The translations under genes and the position numbers were made by a program. Under the pieces are notes generated by a model that ran no database searches, was not told the DNA's origin, and saw only the letters and a list, made by a program, of their open reading frames with translations. 58,677 nucleotides of DNA, taken from the NCBI GenBank assembly GCA_028288085.1, contig JAQBOK010000147.1, forward strand, positions 1 through 58,677. The letters are read 5' to 3'. Source of the DNA: Mucilaginibacter sp. (GTDB lineage: Bacteria; Bacteroidota; Bacteroidia; Sphingobacteriales; Sphingobacteriaceae). Shown here piece by piece: positions 8,379 through 17,228 of this stretch; within the stretch, counting starts at the first letter, position 1; the number at the start of each line of letters is the position of its first letter.

Positions 8379-10487
8379 TTACAAGAACTTAGAACGGTAA
8401 TCTTTTACATTCGCCTTATCTTTCAGGGCTTCAAATATTTGTCCTTGCGAACGTTGTACCAACGCTTGTCCTAATTGCTCTTTCTCTCTTACTGCATTGG
8501 TAAGCGGTGCAGGGTTGATAAAATTATCCGCATCAACTATATAAACTCCATGCTGACCTTCAATTGGTTTTGATATTTTATTAGGTTTTGAACCGAAGAT
8601 AGTACCCACAACTGTATATTCAGTTGCTAAACCAGGTATTACAGGATTAGCCAGCACTACATTCTGAACAGGAACAACTTTAGTCCCGGCTTTTTGAGCT
8701 ATCTGGTCAAGCGTAGAAGCGCCATTAGCTGCTGCCTGTAATTTATCAGTTAAAGTTTTAGCCTTTACATGATTGCGAACAGCCGCTTCTATTTGTTTCT
8801 TAATTGCATCAAGCGGTAATGTGCCTTTAGGCTTAATTACTGTTAACACAGGTATAATATCCTGGTCACCTACTACATACACCTTATCGGCAAAATCACC
8901 TTTTTCAGCTTTAAATGCCCATCTAACTACCTCACGTGCATTATCAAGGCCCGGTAAACCTTGTGCCAGGGCATTTACATCATTGGCAGCTTTTTTTGTT
9001 AACCCTTCCTTTTTTACCTCAGCGGCAAAATTGTCTTTGGTTAACGACCCCAAAAATGCCTGCGCTTTGCTGTACGCTGCTGATTGTGTATTAACACTTG
9101 CGCTAATAGGTTTATCAACCACTGCAACCTTAACTACTTGTGATGAACCCTTTTGATCTTCTATCTCAATCAAGTGCACACCATATTGTGAGGTAACTAC
9201 TTTCAATTCGCCTTTTTTACCATTAAAAGCAGCATCTTCAAAAACAGGTATCATTGCTCCACGGCCGAAGGTGCCTAAATCGCCACCTTTTTCGCCTGAG
9301 TTTTTATCAATGGAATACATTTTAGCCATATCGGCAAATGATTTACCACCCTGTATTAATTTTTTTATTGAATCAGCTTTGGCAACCGCCTTATCAACTC
9401 CTTCCGTTGTAGGAAGTAGTATATGACGGGCCTTTACAGAATCGGGCCCAACGCGCGAATCAACCAATTTGGCCAATTTGTAACTTCCATTTGATAAATA
9501 AGGACCATATACAAAACCCTTTTGCTGACCGAACATTACCGAATCCAGCTTAGGATCGCCAAGCTGACCTTTCTTTTTATAAAGCAAAGGAGCTTTTGTT
9601 TCGGCGTTTACCTGCACAAAAAGAGAATCATCAGTACTGCTTTTAAATAAAGGCAAAAGTTTATCTGCCTGTTCTTTAATAGCTGCAGAGTCACTTTTTG
9701 ACGCGGCTGCATTAAAGGCCACATACTCAATGCTCCTTAATTCCTGTGTGTTATTAAATTCTGATTTATGATCGTCATAATAGCTTTTGTAATCATCATC
9801 AGTTAAAGTTACTTTGCTATCAGCAATGGAAGTATAATCAAGCGTTAAATATTTAAAATTAACCAGCTTGTTTTTGCTTTCATAATCGTCCTTTGTATCA
9901 AGCGCGTTTACATAAAGGCCGTTGGTAACCAATGAAACATATTTTTGGGCCTTTTTGCCTTCAATCAACTGTTGAATAAAATCTTTCCATTGCACTCTTA
10001 TCGGATCATCAGGTTTAGCGGCGTTCAGATTGATTTTAAAATTGTTTAGTTTGTTCCTGTCCACCTGGCCGGTTTGCGGATTGCCAAACGCCTGTACAAT
10101 CTGCTGATCAGGATTATTACCATTGATCATCGCATTTACTTCATCAGGACTAACCAATAATCCAAGCCTGTCAATCTCTTTGTTCAAAACGATATCTCTT
10201 ACAGCCTGGTTCCAGGTATTTTCCTGTATGTAAGATGTAAACTGTGCAGTAAGGTTCGTTTGTCCGGATTGTTGCTTAAACTGATTAGTGTTTTGTTCAA
10301 GCTTCTTAGAAAAATCATCGTATGCGATTTTTTCACCGGCAACCTCGCCTATTTGATTGCTGTCGCCTTTAAAAAATGCACTTCCCTGCCGTGCTACTTC
10401 CTCACCAATAAACGCAAGAAGCGAGAACCCAATCACAATGGCAACAATTTTGCCCATGCGCTCACGCAAATAATTCATTACACCCAT
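8379..10487 (-). CDS. ppiD: PpiD-type peptidyl-prolyl isomerase (SurA N-domain plus parvulin)
   Basis: Inner-membrane-anchored periplasmic chaperone/isomerase of 702 residues that helps fold proteins leaving the Sec translocon. A single N-terminal membrane segment (around 12-29, 'MGKIVAIVIGFSLLAFIG') is followed by a SurA-N-like chaperone region and a parvulin domain at ~350-450: 'KARHILLPT', 'FADMAKMYSIDKNSGEKGGD', 'LGTFGRGAMIPVFEDAAF' and 'VTSQYGVHLIEI'. The C-terminal part has a second, degenerate rotamase-like region. It lies 98 bases after lptC on the same strand. Bacteroidota PpiD/SurA-like proteins of ~700 residues are standard, so the length is normal. An in-frame ATG three codons in is an alternative start. 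Confidence 0.92.
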   Translation of the reverse strand: MGVMNYLRERMGKIVAIVIGFSLLAFIGEEVARQGSAFFKGDSNQIGEVAGEKIAYDDFSKKLEQNTNQFKQQSGQTNLTAQFTSYIQENTWNQAVRDIVLNKEIDRLGLLVSPDEVNAMINGNNPDQQIVQAFGNPQTGQVDRNKLNNFKINLNAAKPDDPIRVQWKDFIQQLIEGKKAQKYVSLVTNGLYVNALDTKDDYESKNKLVNFKYLTLDYTSIADSKVTLTDDDYKSYYDDHKSEFNNTQELRSIEYVAFNAAASKSDSAAIKEQADKLLPLFKSSTDDSLFVQVNAETKAPLLYKKKGQLGDPKLDSVMFGQQKGFVYGPYLSNGSYKLAKLVDSRVGPDSVKARHILLPTTEGVDKAVAKADSIKKLIQGGKSFADMAKMYSIDKNSGEKGGDLGTFGRGAMIPVFEDAAFNGKKGELKVVTSQYGVHLIEIEDQKGSSQVVKVAVVDKPISASVNTQSAAYSKAQAFLGSLTKDNFAAEVKKEGLTKKAANDVNALAQGLPGLDNAREVVRWAFKAEKGDFADKVYVVGDQDIIPVLTVIKPKGTLPLDAIKKQIEAAVRNHVKAKTLTDKLQAAANGASTLDQIAQKAGTKVVPVQNVVLANPVIPGLATEYTVVGTIFGSKPNKISKPIEGQHGVYIVDADNFINPAPLTNAVREKEQLGQALVQRSQGQIFEALKDKANVKDYRSKFL

Positions 10488-10585
10488 ATATTCTTTTATA
10501 CTATTTAATTATTCAAAAGAGCGCGCAAGATACAACTTTTAGCAAAATTTTAAATAGAAAAATTAAGACTAAAAATTGGGGGAAT

Positions 10586-11161
10586 TTATTGCGAAATATC
10601 CTTGTTATTAACGTGGATGATCCCTGTTCCCTGGGTCAGTTTCCAATGATTTAAGTTTTCGTCACTTGTAAAGCTGGTACCATCGGTTACGCTGCCATCT
10701 ACCATTTTAACGTGCACCAATTTATTAGAGTGTATTTGTTTGGTGTTCTCGTCCCATATCAACTCGTCAGATGTAAAGGTATCGCCGGTTGCATTGGTGC
10801 CCACCACATTTTTACGCAATTCAATATTCTTTTCCGCTTCGCGACGTATGGCATAATCGGCTATTATTGTGCTCGACTCTTTTAACGCGTTATCGTAAAA
10901 AATAACTTTTACCCCTTTGGGCATTTCGGTATAAGGTTTTGCAATTTTATATTCGAGCATTAAAGGCGAGGTCATGTGTGCCTTTACCTTTGCCGAATCG
11001 CTATAGATCACATCAACGTTGGTATAACGTTCAATGGGCTTGCTAACCTCGTTTGCTGATATCTTTTGGAGATCCTTCAGGTCGTTTTCACAACTTGTCA
11101 TTAGGGCCAGGCCAGCAATTACTACTGGCAAAAATAAATTTGATATTTGCTTTGCCATCAT
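10586..11161 (-). CDS. lptC: LPS export ABC transporter periplasmic protein LptC
   Basis: LptC is the bitopic or lipid-anchored component linking the LptBFG transporter to the LptA bridge during LPS transport. The N-terminus 'MMAKQISNLFLPVVIAG' ends in a lipobox, 'LMTSC', suggesting a lipoprotein. The body has the LptC beta pattern: 'VIYSDSAKVKAHMTSPLM', 'PKGVKVIFYDNALKESST', 'TIIADYAIRREAEKNIELR', 'GDTFTSDELIWDE' and 'DGTSFTSDENL'. I use the ATG at 11159-11161; the next codon is also ATG and a TTG lies three codons upstream. It follows the outer-membrane protein gene by a dozen bases, so it belongs to the same operon. Short for LptC but normal for Bacteroidota. Confidence 0.85.
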   Translation of the reverse strand: MMAKQISNLFLPVVIAGLALMTSCENDLKDLQKISANEVSKPIERYTNVDVIYSDSAKVKAHMTSPLMLEYKIAKPYTEMPKGVKVIFYDNALKESSTIIADYAIRREAEKNIELRKNVVGTNATGDTFTSDELIWDENTKQIHSNKLVHVKMVDGSVTDGTSFTSDENLNHWKLTQGTGIIHVNNKDISQ

Positions 11162-11172
11162 AATAAACAACC

Positions 11173-12519
11173 CTACTCATATTTGTACCGTTGGAACCAC
11201 CTATCATTAAGTGTAAATCCTAAATGGAAATTCACATAATTTTCCTGTACCAGGCCATTGGTTAAAGTTCCGCGTTTACCTATTTCGGCAGAAAAATTGA
11301 CCTTGTAAAAAGCAGACGAAGCACGGTCATGCGGCAATGGGAGACCAAGACCAAATGTGGCTGCGTATCTTTTGATATTAACATTATTTACATTCAGGTA
11401 GGTCTTCTCGTAAATTATACCCGCCTTATATTCCATTAAAGCTAAGTAGTTTGATAAAGCATTGGCGTTAGGGGTGATCTGGCCACCCAAATTAAACGTC
11501 TGACTGTTTTGCAAACCGGAGTTGGTTCCGGCAATAGAAAGGTCTGACCATTTACCGGTAGTATAATCGGCACCGATAATAAAACTGTTATCCTTTATAA
11601 ACGCAATACCAAAGTGATTGATCTGTGGAAGCTGTAGCTTGGCATTTGCCGACTTATTGTTTACCAAAGTATCTAATGGAACATTCTCGTTACCGCTTGC
11701 ATCACGTGTGTACTGGCTCACAATATAAGTATTCTGCACATTCAGCCTGGAGTTTGCAGAAGCAGAATAGCCTAAGTTGAGGTGTTTTGTATCAGAAAAA
11801 TCTATAGAATATTGAACCCCATAATCATAATTCAGGCCGCCAACATGGCTACTCTGTTCAATACGCGAATCAAGTGTTCCATACAAATTAGGTATTTCTG
11901 TAGATTGATCTTGTTGCAGGTTGCCAAATATGTAAGAAATGTTGGCGCCTATTAATAAATGCTTGCCTATGCCAAATCCATAACCTAAATATGCTTTTGA
12001 TAAACCGCCCTCGCCCGAATAAATGTAATTTACAGCGTTGGTATCTACGTTTGTACCACCGGTTGGAGTAGGCTTGGTGCCAAAACCTTTAGGCAAAGCC
12101 TGTTTATAATTATACCCTAATTCGCTATAAGGCAACAAGCCAAAGCTAAGCGCCGAATGTTTGGTAACAGGGAAAGCGAAAGCAATATGGCTTAAGCGGG
12201 TGTTAGAATTCTTCTGATCAGTATATCCATCCTTACTAAAGGTAACCATATTACTATAAACGCCTACATCAATGGTAGTAAATGTTATTTTACTATACGA
12301 AGCCGGGTTAATAACATTAATACTGTTATATCCTCCTATGGTGTTTGTAGCGGTTGCTATACCACCCATTCCTATATTTTGTGGTAAAAGCTGGTCGTCA
12401 AGCAGGCCTATCCCATAACGTGAATATGGCGAACTGGTAGTGGCGGTTGATTGCGCCCTTGCGCCCAATACAAAAACAGCAAGTAGAAATGTAATAAAGA
12501 GCCTTGTATATTTAATCAT
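11173..12519 (-). CDS. Outer-membrane beta-barrel protein (FadL/PorV-like fold)
   Basis: A 448-residue exported protein. A signal peptide ([19 protein letters not shown], then 'ARAQ') is followed by 'SPYSRYGIGLLDDQLLPQN', 'MGGIATATNTIGGYNSINV' and 'NPASYSKITFTTIDVGVYS'. This start is typical of Bacteroidota FadL/PorV-like barrels. Repeated amphipathic strands continue to a C-terminal aromatic strand ('FTLNDRWFQRYKYE'). Transported substrate is unknown. Its ATG overlaps the end of coaX by 8 bases and it is directly followed by lptC, so it is embedded in the coaX-lptC operon; this context suggests envelope biogenesis rather than nutrient uptake. Confidence 0.8.
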   Translation of the reverse strand: MIKYTRLFITFLLAVFVLGARAQSTATTSSPYSRYGIGLLDDQLLPQNIGMGGIATATNTIGGYNSINVINPASYSKITFTTIDVGVYSNMVTFSKDGYTDQKNSNTRLSHIAFAFPVTKHSALSFGLLPYSELGYNYKQALPKGFGTKPTPTGGTNVDTNAVNYIYSGEGGLSKAYLGYGFGIGKHLLIGANISYIFGNLQQDQSTEIPNLYGTLDSRIEQSSHVGGLNYDYGVQYSIDFSDTKHLNLGYSASANSRLNVQNTYIVSQYTRDASGNENVPLDTLVNNKSANAKLQLPQINHFGIAFIKDNSFIIGADYTTGKWSDLSIAGTNSGLQNSQTFNLGGQITPNANALSNYLALMEYKAGIIYEKTYLNVNNVNIKRYAATFGLGLPLPHDRASSAFYKVNFSAEIGKRGTLTNGLVQENYVNFHLGFTLNDRWFQRYKYE

Positions 12520-13255
12520 TATTATTTTGTGTAGCTGCGTTTAATCCTTTAAGAACCAAATAAGGCTCGTTTTTAATATAGGGGGCAAAGATGCTATTTT
12601 TCAGTAGAGTATCAAAAAAAATGCTGTCTCCCCCACTCAGTATAATATTCAGTTCCGGCTCATCCTTGTGATAGCTTTGTATAAAGCCGGTTAGTTCATA
12701 TTTTATTCCGTTTTGTACTCCCGATAGTATTGATGTTGTAGTATCATTTCCGTAAGTATACTCAAACCCGGCATCTGCACTAATCAATGGCAGGGCACCG
12801 GTATAATAATTTAATGCTTTATAACGCATATTTAGTCCCGGCGATATACTGCCCCCAAAATAATTCCCTTCAGCATCTATCCAATCATAAGTGATGCAGG
12901 TTCCGGCATCTATTACCAGGCAATCTTTTCCCGGGTATAGTTTATTAGCTCCAATAACAGCTGCTAAACGATCAAGCCCGAGTGTTTGCGGAGTTTTATA
13001 CTGATTATGGATGCCGGCGGTCATACGGGCATTAAAATACTTTAGGTCAACTTTTTTTTCTAACGCGCTCCGCCAGCTTTCAATTTCATTTTTTACCGAT
13101 GAGATAATGGCTTGAGTAACCTGGTACTGATCAATTAAATTAAACAATACTTCCGCTTCTATAGCTGAATAATGCTCAGCATGCAATAGTTCATCCTGCC
13201 TGAAAACTGCAATTTTTGTTAAAGTATTACCAATATCAATAACCAGGTTGGCCAT
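12512..13255 (-). CDS. coaX: Type III pantothenate kinase
   Basis: Catalyses ATP-dependent phosphorylation of pantothenate, the first step of coenzyme A synthesis. The ASKHA-fold motifs are clear: phosphate-1 '[15 protein letters not shown]' at 3-17, '[16 protein letters not shown]' around 93-108 (the Gly-x-Asp-Arg substrate loop), '[16 protein letters not shown]' around 116-131, and '[15 protein letters not shown]'. At 247 residues it has the usual length. The ATG overlaps the last base of the purQ stop codon and the 3' end overlaps the outer-membrane protein gene, so it is in the middle of a tightly packed operon. Confidence 0.96.
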   Translation of the reverse strand: MANLVIDIGNTLTKIAVFRQDELLHAEHYSAIEAEVLFNLIDQYQVTQAIISSVKNEIESWRSALEKKVDLKYFNARMTAGIHNQYKTPQTLGLDRLAAVIGANKLYPGKDCLVIDAGTCITYDWIDAEGNYFGGSISPGLNMRYKALNYYTGALPLISADAGFEYTYGNDTTTSILSGVQNGIKYELTGFIQSYHKDEPELNIILSGGDSIFFDTLLKNSIFAPYIKNEPYLVLKGLNAATQNNND

Positions 13256-13947
13256 CAGGCTTTAACCAGCGATAATATAGATTCAAAAATAGCCAACCCA
13301 TCCTGGTTAGCAAGCAAACTATCAGCGGCACGTTCAGGGTGCGGCATTATTCCAAATACATTTCGGGTTGCATTACAAACACCGGCAATATTCTCAATGG
13401 AGCCATTCGGATTAGCTTCGGCGGTAACATTGCCGGCTTCGTCACAGTACCTAAACAGCACCTGGTTATTATCATTCAATGATTTTAATACCTCTTCGCT
13501 TGCAAAATAATTCCCCTCGCCATGCGCAATTGGTACTTTTAATACCCTTTGAGGCTCTATCTGAGAAGTAAGCATTGAATTAGCTGTTTGCGGCAGCATA
13601 TAAATATTACTGCAGTTGAATTTTCTGTTAGCATTGTGCAGCAACGCACCCGGCAGCAAACCGGCTTCAGCCAATATCTGGAAACCGTTGCATACTCCCC
13701 ATACATAACCGCCCCTGGCAGCAAATTGTATCACTTCCTGCATGATAGGAGAAAAACGTGCTATTGCGCCCGAACGCAAATAATCGCCAAATGAAAAACC
13801 TCCTGGCAATACTATAAAATCGCAACCATGCAGATCATGGTCTTTATGCCACAGACGCTCAACCTGTTGGCCCATTATTTTTTCTAATACATAGATGATA
13901 TCCTCATCGCAATTAGAACCCGGAAATATAACTACTCCAAATTTCAT
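13255..13947 (-). CDS. purQ: Phosphoribosylformylglycinamidine synthase subunit I (PurQ)
   Basis: Glutamine amidotransferase subunit that supplies ammonia to PurL in step four of purine synthesis. Class I amidotransferase features: nucleophile Cys86 in '[10 protein letters not shown]', and the His-Glu pair in 'GIMPHPERA' near residue 205. Motif '[10 protein letters not shown]' at the N-terminus is typical of stand-alone PurQ (about 225-230 residues), so this organism uses the split PurQ/PurL system and not the fused large PurL. The -7 promoter element TAGTTTTG (13952-13959) ends only four bases before the ATG, predicting a leaderless transcript. coaX follows with a one-base overlap. Confidence 0.97.
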   Translation of the reverse strand: MKFGVVIFPGSNCDEDIIYVLEKIMGQQVERLWHKDHDLHGCDFIVLPGGFSFGDYLRSGAIARFSPIMQEVIQFAARGGYVWGVCNGFQILAEAGLLPGALLHNANRKFNCSNIYMLPQTANSMLTSQIEPQRVLKVPIAHGEGNYFASEEVLKSLNDNNQVLFRYCDEAGNVTAEANPNGSIENIAGVCNATRNVFGIMPHPERAADSLLANQDGLAIFESILSLVKA

Positions 13948-13951
13948 GATA

Positions 13952-13959
13952 CAAAACTA
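13952..13959 (-). promoter_or_regulatory. -7 promoter element of purQ
   Basis: Minus-strand TAGTTTTG is an exact match to the Bacteroidota -7 consensus TAnnTTTG. Only four bases separate it from the purQ ATG, so the transcript would start at or next to the start codon. No TTG was found at the usual -33 distance. Confidence 0.55.
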
Positions 13960-13992
13960 ATATAACCCGTGAAATTTGAACGAATGTAAAAG

Positions 13993-14979
13993 TTAAAAAG
14001 TGTTAAACTGGAAGTATACGATGCTTACAAGCAGTAAAATAAATAAAGTTTCATAAAACCATCTGCTGCTGGCATATAAAAAATAGTATGCAAAAAATAC
14101 CGCTGTCGGCACAGCACATAATAAAAAGTGATCGAGATGAAAATTAGCCCGAACATAAAACGAAAACCCGCCTATTAAAAAAACAAAAAACAATAGCTGG
14201 AGCGACTTGCGGGTTTGTACATAACTTTTAAAGAAATTTTGCTGCAGTTTAAAAAAACAAAACACCAGTATGCATATTACCGGTATAAGCACCATGTAAT
14301 TATAATAGTTAATGTTAATATGAGCCGGAAACTTAGTACCGAGCGGAAGCCAGATATTATAAAATTGACCAAGCTTATCATTGAGAAAATAAAATACCGC
14401 CAAAAAAAAGAAGATAGTAACAAAGCCCAATATACAGGCCACCCATTCCCGCCAGTCAAAAGGCCTGAAAATGATGAGCGCTATCCAGATAGCCAGGAAC
14501 ATGTAAATAAATGGCAAATAAATTAGTGTGCCAATCGCGACTATCATCCCCAGATCGTAGGAAATTGATTTGGCATCGTCTCCTTTATAAAAATCGAACA
14601 GCTTAAAAAGCATCCATATTAGTAAAAAATTACATACAAGTGGCGGGCTGAGAACTAAAAAAGGTGCAAACAGTCCCGAGGCAACTATATACATCAATGC
14701 AGGCAAAAAGCTCGACTTACCTAATATATTATAATGGTTTATTAAATAATTGATCAGCAATGCCTGCATAAAAACTAATGCACCCGCCAAAAATAAATTG
14801 AATGAAGAGGAAATAACATACTGGTATGAAGCGGGAATAAGCAATCGCGAAAAAAGCTCAATAAAGGAAAATTCCGTTTTAACCGAATTATTATAGCCAT
14901 ACCCTATCCGCAGAACGAACAAAAAGACAACCAGCCATATAATATTTAGCGGGTTAAAGGATCTGAAAAGTTTGATCAT
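13993..14979 (-). CDS. DUF6427 family multi-spanning membrane protein
   Basis: A 328-residue inner-membrane protein with about nine to ten hydrophobic segments ('IWLVVFLFVLRIGYGY', 'VCNLLLIWMLF'-like stretch, 'AIGTLIYLPFIYMFLAIWIA', 'CILGFVTIFFFLAVFYFL', and others). The 'FRPFDWREW' loop after the sixth segment is characteristic of DUF6427 in Bacteroidota, as far as I recall. Function is unknown. It lies 37 bases downstream of the glycosyltransferase gene and 45 bases upstream of purQ on the same strand, so it could be part of either unit, although purQ has its own predicted promoter. Confidence 0.75.
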   Translation of the reverse strand: MIKLFRSFNPLNIIWLVVFLFVLRIGYGYNNSVKTEFSFIELFSRLLIPASYQYVISSSFNLFLAGALVFMQALLINYLINHYNILGKSSFLPALMYIVASGLFAPFLVLSPPLVCNFLLIWMLFKLFDFYKGDDAKSISYDLGMIVAIGTLIYLPFIYMFLAIWIALIIFRPFDWREWVACILGFVTIFFFLAVFYFLNDKLGQFYNIWLPLGTKFPAHININYYNYMVLIPVICILVFCFFKLQQNFFKSYVQTRKSLQLLFFVFLIGGFSFYVRANFHLDHFLLCAVPTAVFFAYYFLYASSRWFYETLFILLLVSIVYFQFNTF

Positions 14980-15016
14980 AATGTGGATTTCAAGGCAATA
15001 ATAGCAGAAAAACTGC

Positions 15017-16021
15017 TTAAGCTAAAATTGACCCGGGTTTTGCATAGCGCTTTACCATATTATCAATGATCTGCGCGGTCTCATCCGGGAAATTAACGGG
15101 CACCCTTTTATCATCTGCTATCCATTGGTTAATTTGCGGTAAAAAATGCTCGTCAATAGTATGGATAACCGGCACGCCAAGCTTTGATGCTGCCAGTGCG
15201 TTGCATTGCTGTTCGTATTGCCCCGTCATGGGGATCATCAATACTTTTTTTTGCAGGTACAACGCCTCTGCCGGCCCCTCAAAACCACCACCGGTAAGCA
15301 ACCCTTCGCAGCTTGCCATACTTTTATTAAAGGCCTCGTTGTTTACAGGGAATATTTGAATATTACCACTCTGGTATGGCGATTTTTGCCGTTTAGAAAA
15401 TATATGCCACTGCGTGTTACCGGTCTGACTTAGATACTTCACCAGCGTTTTATCATCATAAGCAGGCAGATAAACCGTATAGTGGCCCAAATTTGAGGGA
15501 ACAAGGTTCCTTATTTCGCTCCTGATTACCGGGGTATGAATAAAATCATCATACCGTTCAAAATGAAAACCGATATGATGAGTGGTGGGAGAATAATATT
15601 TAAAAAGCCATTCGGCGTAGTTCCATTTTGCAGGCCTTGGTGTTTTGGCCGAAATGAAAGAACATTGATGGCTCAGCGATACGGAAGCGATCTTTTGCAG
15701 GTGGCATGCCCACGCGCTTACAGGTTCAAAATCGTTAATGATAAGGTCATACTGAGCAAGGGGCAAACTATGCATATCGCGCCAGAGCCTGCGCAGCCTC
15801 ATCAATTTAAGGGTTGCCCAATTATCAACGCCACCTTTGGTGCCAAACACAAAACTAAACCCATGAAAACGGTATTTAATCGGCTGCGATAAAGCAACCT
15901 CGGCTTCGGTACCACTTATCAGTAGGTCCAGTTCGCCATATTGCTCAAGCAATGGGACTATTTCTCGCGCCCGGCTGATATGCCCATTACCTGTTCCCTG
16001 TATGGCATAAAGTATTTTCAT
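15017..16021 (-). CDS. Glycosyltransferase, MJ1255/MurG-like
   Basis: GT-B-fold glycosyltransferase of 334 residues. The N-terminal glycine-rich loop 'AIQGTGNGHISRAREIVPLL' (6-25), the C-terminal donor site 'CEGLLTGGGFEGPAEALYLQ' (around 238-257) and 'LMIPMTGQYEQQCNA' follow the MurG/MJ1255 pattern of UDP-sugar-dependent enzymes. No signal peptide or membrane segment is obvious, so it probably acts at the cytoplasmic face. Acceptor and sugar are unknown; glycolipid or cell-surface glycan synthesis is likely. Immediately downstream is the DUF6427 membrane protein, a possible partner. Confidence 0.82.
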   Translation of the reverse strand: MKILYAIQGTGNGHISRAREIVPLLEQYGELDLLISGTEAEVALSQPIKYRFHGFSFVFGTKGGVDNWATLKLMRLRRLWRDMHSLPLAQYDLIINDFEPVSAWACHLQKIASVSLSHQCSFISAKTPRPAKWNYAEWLFKYYSPTTHHIGFHFERYDDFIHTPVIRSEIRNLVPSNLGHYTVYLPAYDDKTLVKYLSQTGNTQWHIFSKRQKSPYQSGNIQIFPVNNEAFNKSMASCEGLLTGGGFEGPAEALYLQKKVLMIPMTGQYEQQCNALAASKLGVPVIHTIDEHFLPQINQWIADDKRVPVNFPDETAQIIDNMVKRYAKPGSILA

Positions 16022-16363
16022 TTAGATGTTTGAAAGGTCGGAATATTACAAAGTTGGAATGTTTTGAGGCTTAGATTACAAAATAACCTTACAACTTTGC
16101 AATAAACCGGAGCAAGTTACTAAAGATAACCGTCGATAAGAAATTAATAGAAAAGCTTCTGAATAATTTATCACAGGTGAAAACACGGGGTGAAAAAGTT
16201 TTTCATTAAATTAGCTTGCGGCCGCTATTATTGTAACCTGAACCTTATCTATTCTATGAAACCGACTTAACTTTGTCTGGAACTTTCACGGCAACAAACC
16301 TGGCATATTCCATAGGTCCAAGAGGCGTAAGATGTAACTCTAATTATTAAAACCTACAAAAAC
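16022..16363. other. Gene-free divergent intergenic region
   Basis: 342 bases separate the minus-strand glycosyltransferase from the plus-strand secreted unknown. I see no coding potential. An exact plus-strand -7 element (TAACTTTG, 16268-16275) could drive the downstream gene with an ~80-base leader. The stretch also has a NotI-type GCGGCCGC site at 16218-16225, rare in such AT-rich DNA. Confidence 0.55.
16268..16275 (+). promoter_or_regulatory. -7 promoter element before secreted unknown
   Basis: TAACTTTG matches TAnnTTTG exactly and is oriented toward the gene starting at 16364, leaving a predicted leader of about 80 bases. No TTG at the ideal distance, so only tentative. Confidence 0.4.
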
Positions 16364-16897
16364 ATGAGAACGTATATCAATTTAAAAGTGGTGCTTACAA
16401 TATGTGTAAGTCTCTTATATGCCAGTTTATTAAGTGCACAAAAAAAAAATAAAAAAGCACCCACTCATAAATCCTATGCTGATAGTCTTATGGGGGCATT
16501 CAGGAATTCGGTTTACGGTCGTATTTATAATCCAGCATTTTGGTCAAAAAGCTATATGCCTACATTGACCATATTGAAAATATCAATTAATAAAAATGGC
16601 AAAGTAACTGACATCCGGTTTTCAGATAGTGCTGACACGCTGTTTGTTAAGACATTCGCAAATATGCCAAAAAGGAATGATGACCTATCCACGCTCGAAA
16701 AATATGCCTTAGCTAAATCCTATAAGGATATCTCAATACTTATTCCGATCAACTATGAACCTAATTATCGTGCCCATCGCAGTTTCGATTATAATAATTT
16801 GCAATTGCTAATGAGATTTGATAAGAAAGAGTTTGAAGGTAAAGCATTAATTTCCCCACCGTTACTTGTAGGCGTGGTTGCGGACGGTGGCAGTTAA
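16364..16897 (+). CDS. Secreted protein of unknown function with a weak TonB-C-like segment
   Basis: A 177-residue exported protein. The signal peptide 'MRTYINLKVVLTICVSLLYA' ends near 'LLSAQ', followed by a lysine-rich linker. Residues ~65-85 ('LTILKISINKNGKVTDIRF') resemble the 'sVxxxGkVxdvkv' strand pattern of TonB C-terminal domains, which Bacteroidota use widely in small periplasmic proteins. This is a weak resemblance and no catalytic motif is present. The gene is isolated, flanked by two gene-free stretches, and followed by what looks like a remnant of a similar small secreted gene (17066 onward). Real gene likely; function unknown. Confidence 0.6.
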   Translation: MRTYINLKVVLTICVSLLYASLLSAQKKNKKAPTHKSYADSLMGAFRNSVYGRIYNPAFWSKSYMPTLTILKISINKNGKVTDIRFSDSADTLFVKTFANMPKRNDDLSTLEKYALAKSYKDISILIPINYEPNYRAHRSFDYNNLQLLMRFDKKEFEGKALISPPLLVGVVADGGS

Positions 16898-17223
16898 CAA
16901 TATGAATTTTTAGTAACTTCTCGTGATAACGCTGTCGTACGCGCGGCGTGTGTGCAATTGGCGATAAGTTATTTAATTCACCAACCTTGCCAATAGCAGG
17001 CGCATGCAGCAAGAGCCAGCGCGTAGCGTAATCGCGACTTTTATTTCTATACCTAAACCGACCAAATGAAAAAATTTCATCTTATTATTATCTGTTTACT
17101 TTATAGTGAGCATGCAAAAGACACGTAGAAATGCTAAAGGAAAGATGGGGCAGAGATGCCCGTAATAAAATACAATGGTTATTATAGTCTTTCTTTTAGG
17201 ACTATTTTTCAGCGATACAGAAA
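16898..17223. other. Gene-free stretch with GC-rich segment and a small gene remnant
   Basis: The first half (about 16925-17040) is markedly GC-rich for this genome and rich in GCGC steps ('TACGCGCGGCG', 'CAGCGCGTAGCG', 'AATCGCGAC'). It codes for nothing recognisable. The second half holds a possible broken secreted-protein gene (17066 onward), followed by a small hairpin with a T-run (ATAGTCT/GGACTAT, 17184-17209) on the plus strand. The compositional contrast suggests an inserted repeat or relic of transferred DNA. Confidence 0.5.
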
Positions 17224-17228
17224 CTAGT
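17066..17228 (+). pseudogene. Possible remnant of a small secreted-protein gene
   Basis: An ATG at 17066 begins a signal-peptide-like run (MKKFHLIIICLLYS) that stops after 20 codons at a TAG. The reading then seems to continue in other frames: 'MQKTRRNAKGKMGQRCP' in the next frame and 'PVIKYNGYYSLSFRTIFQR' in the third, as if two frameshifts had broken one gene. The order hydrophobic core, then Lys/Arg-rich linker, is like the intact secreted gene just upstream. It could equally be a chance 20-codon frame; confidence is low. Confidence 0.3.
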
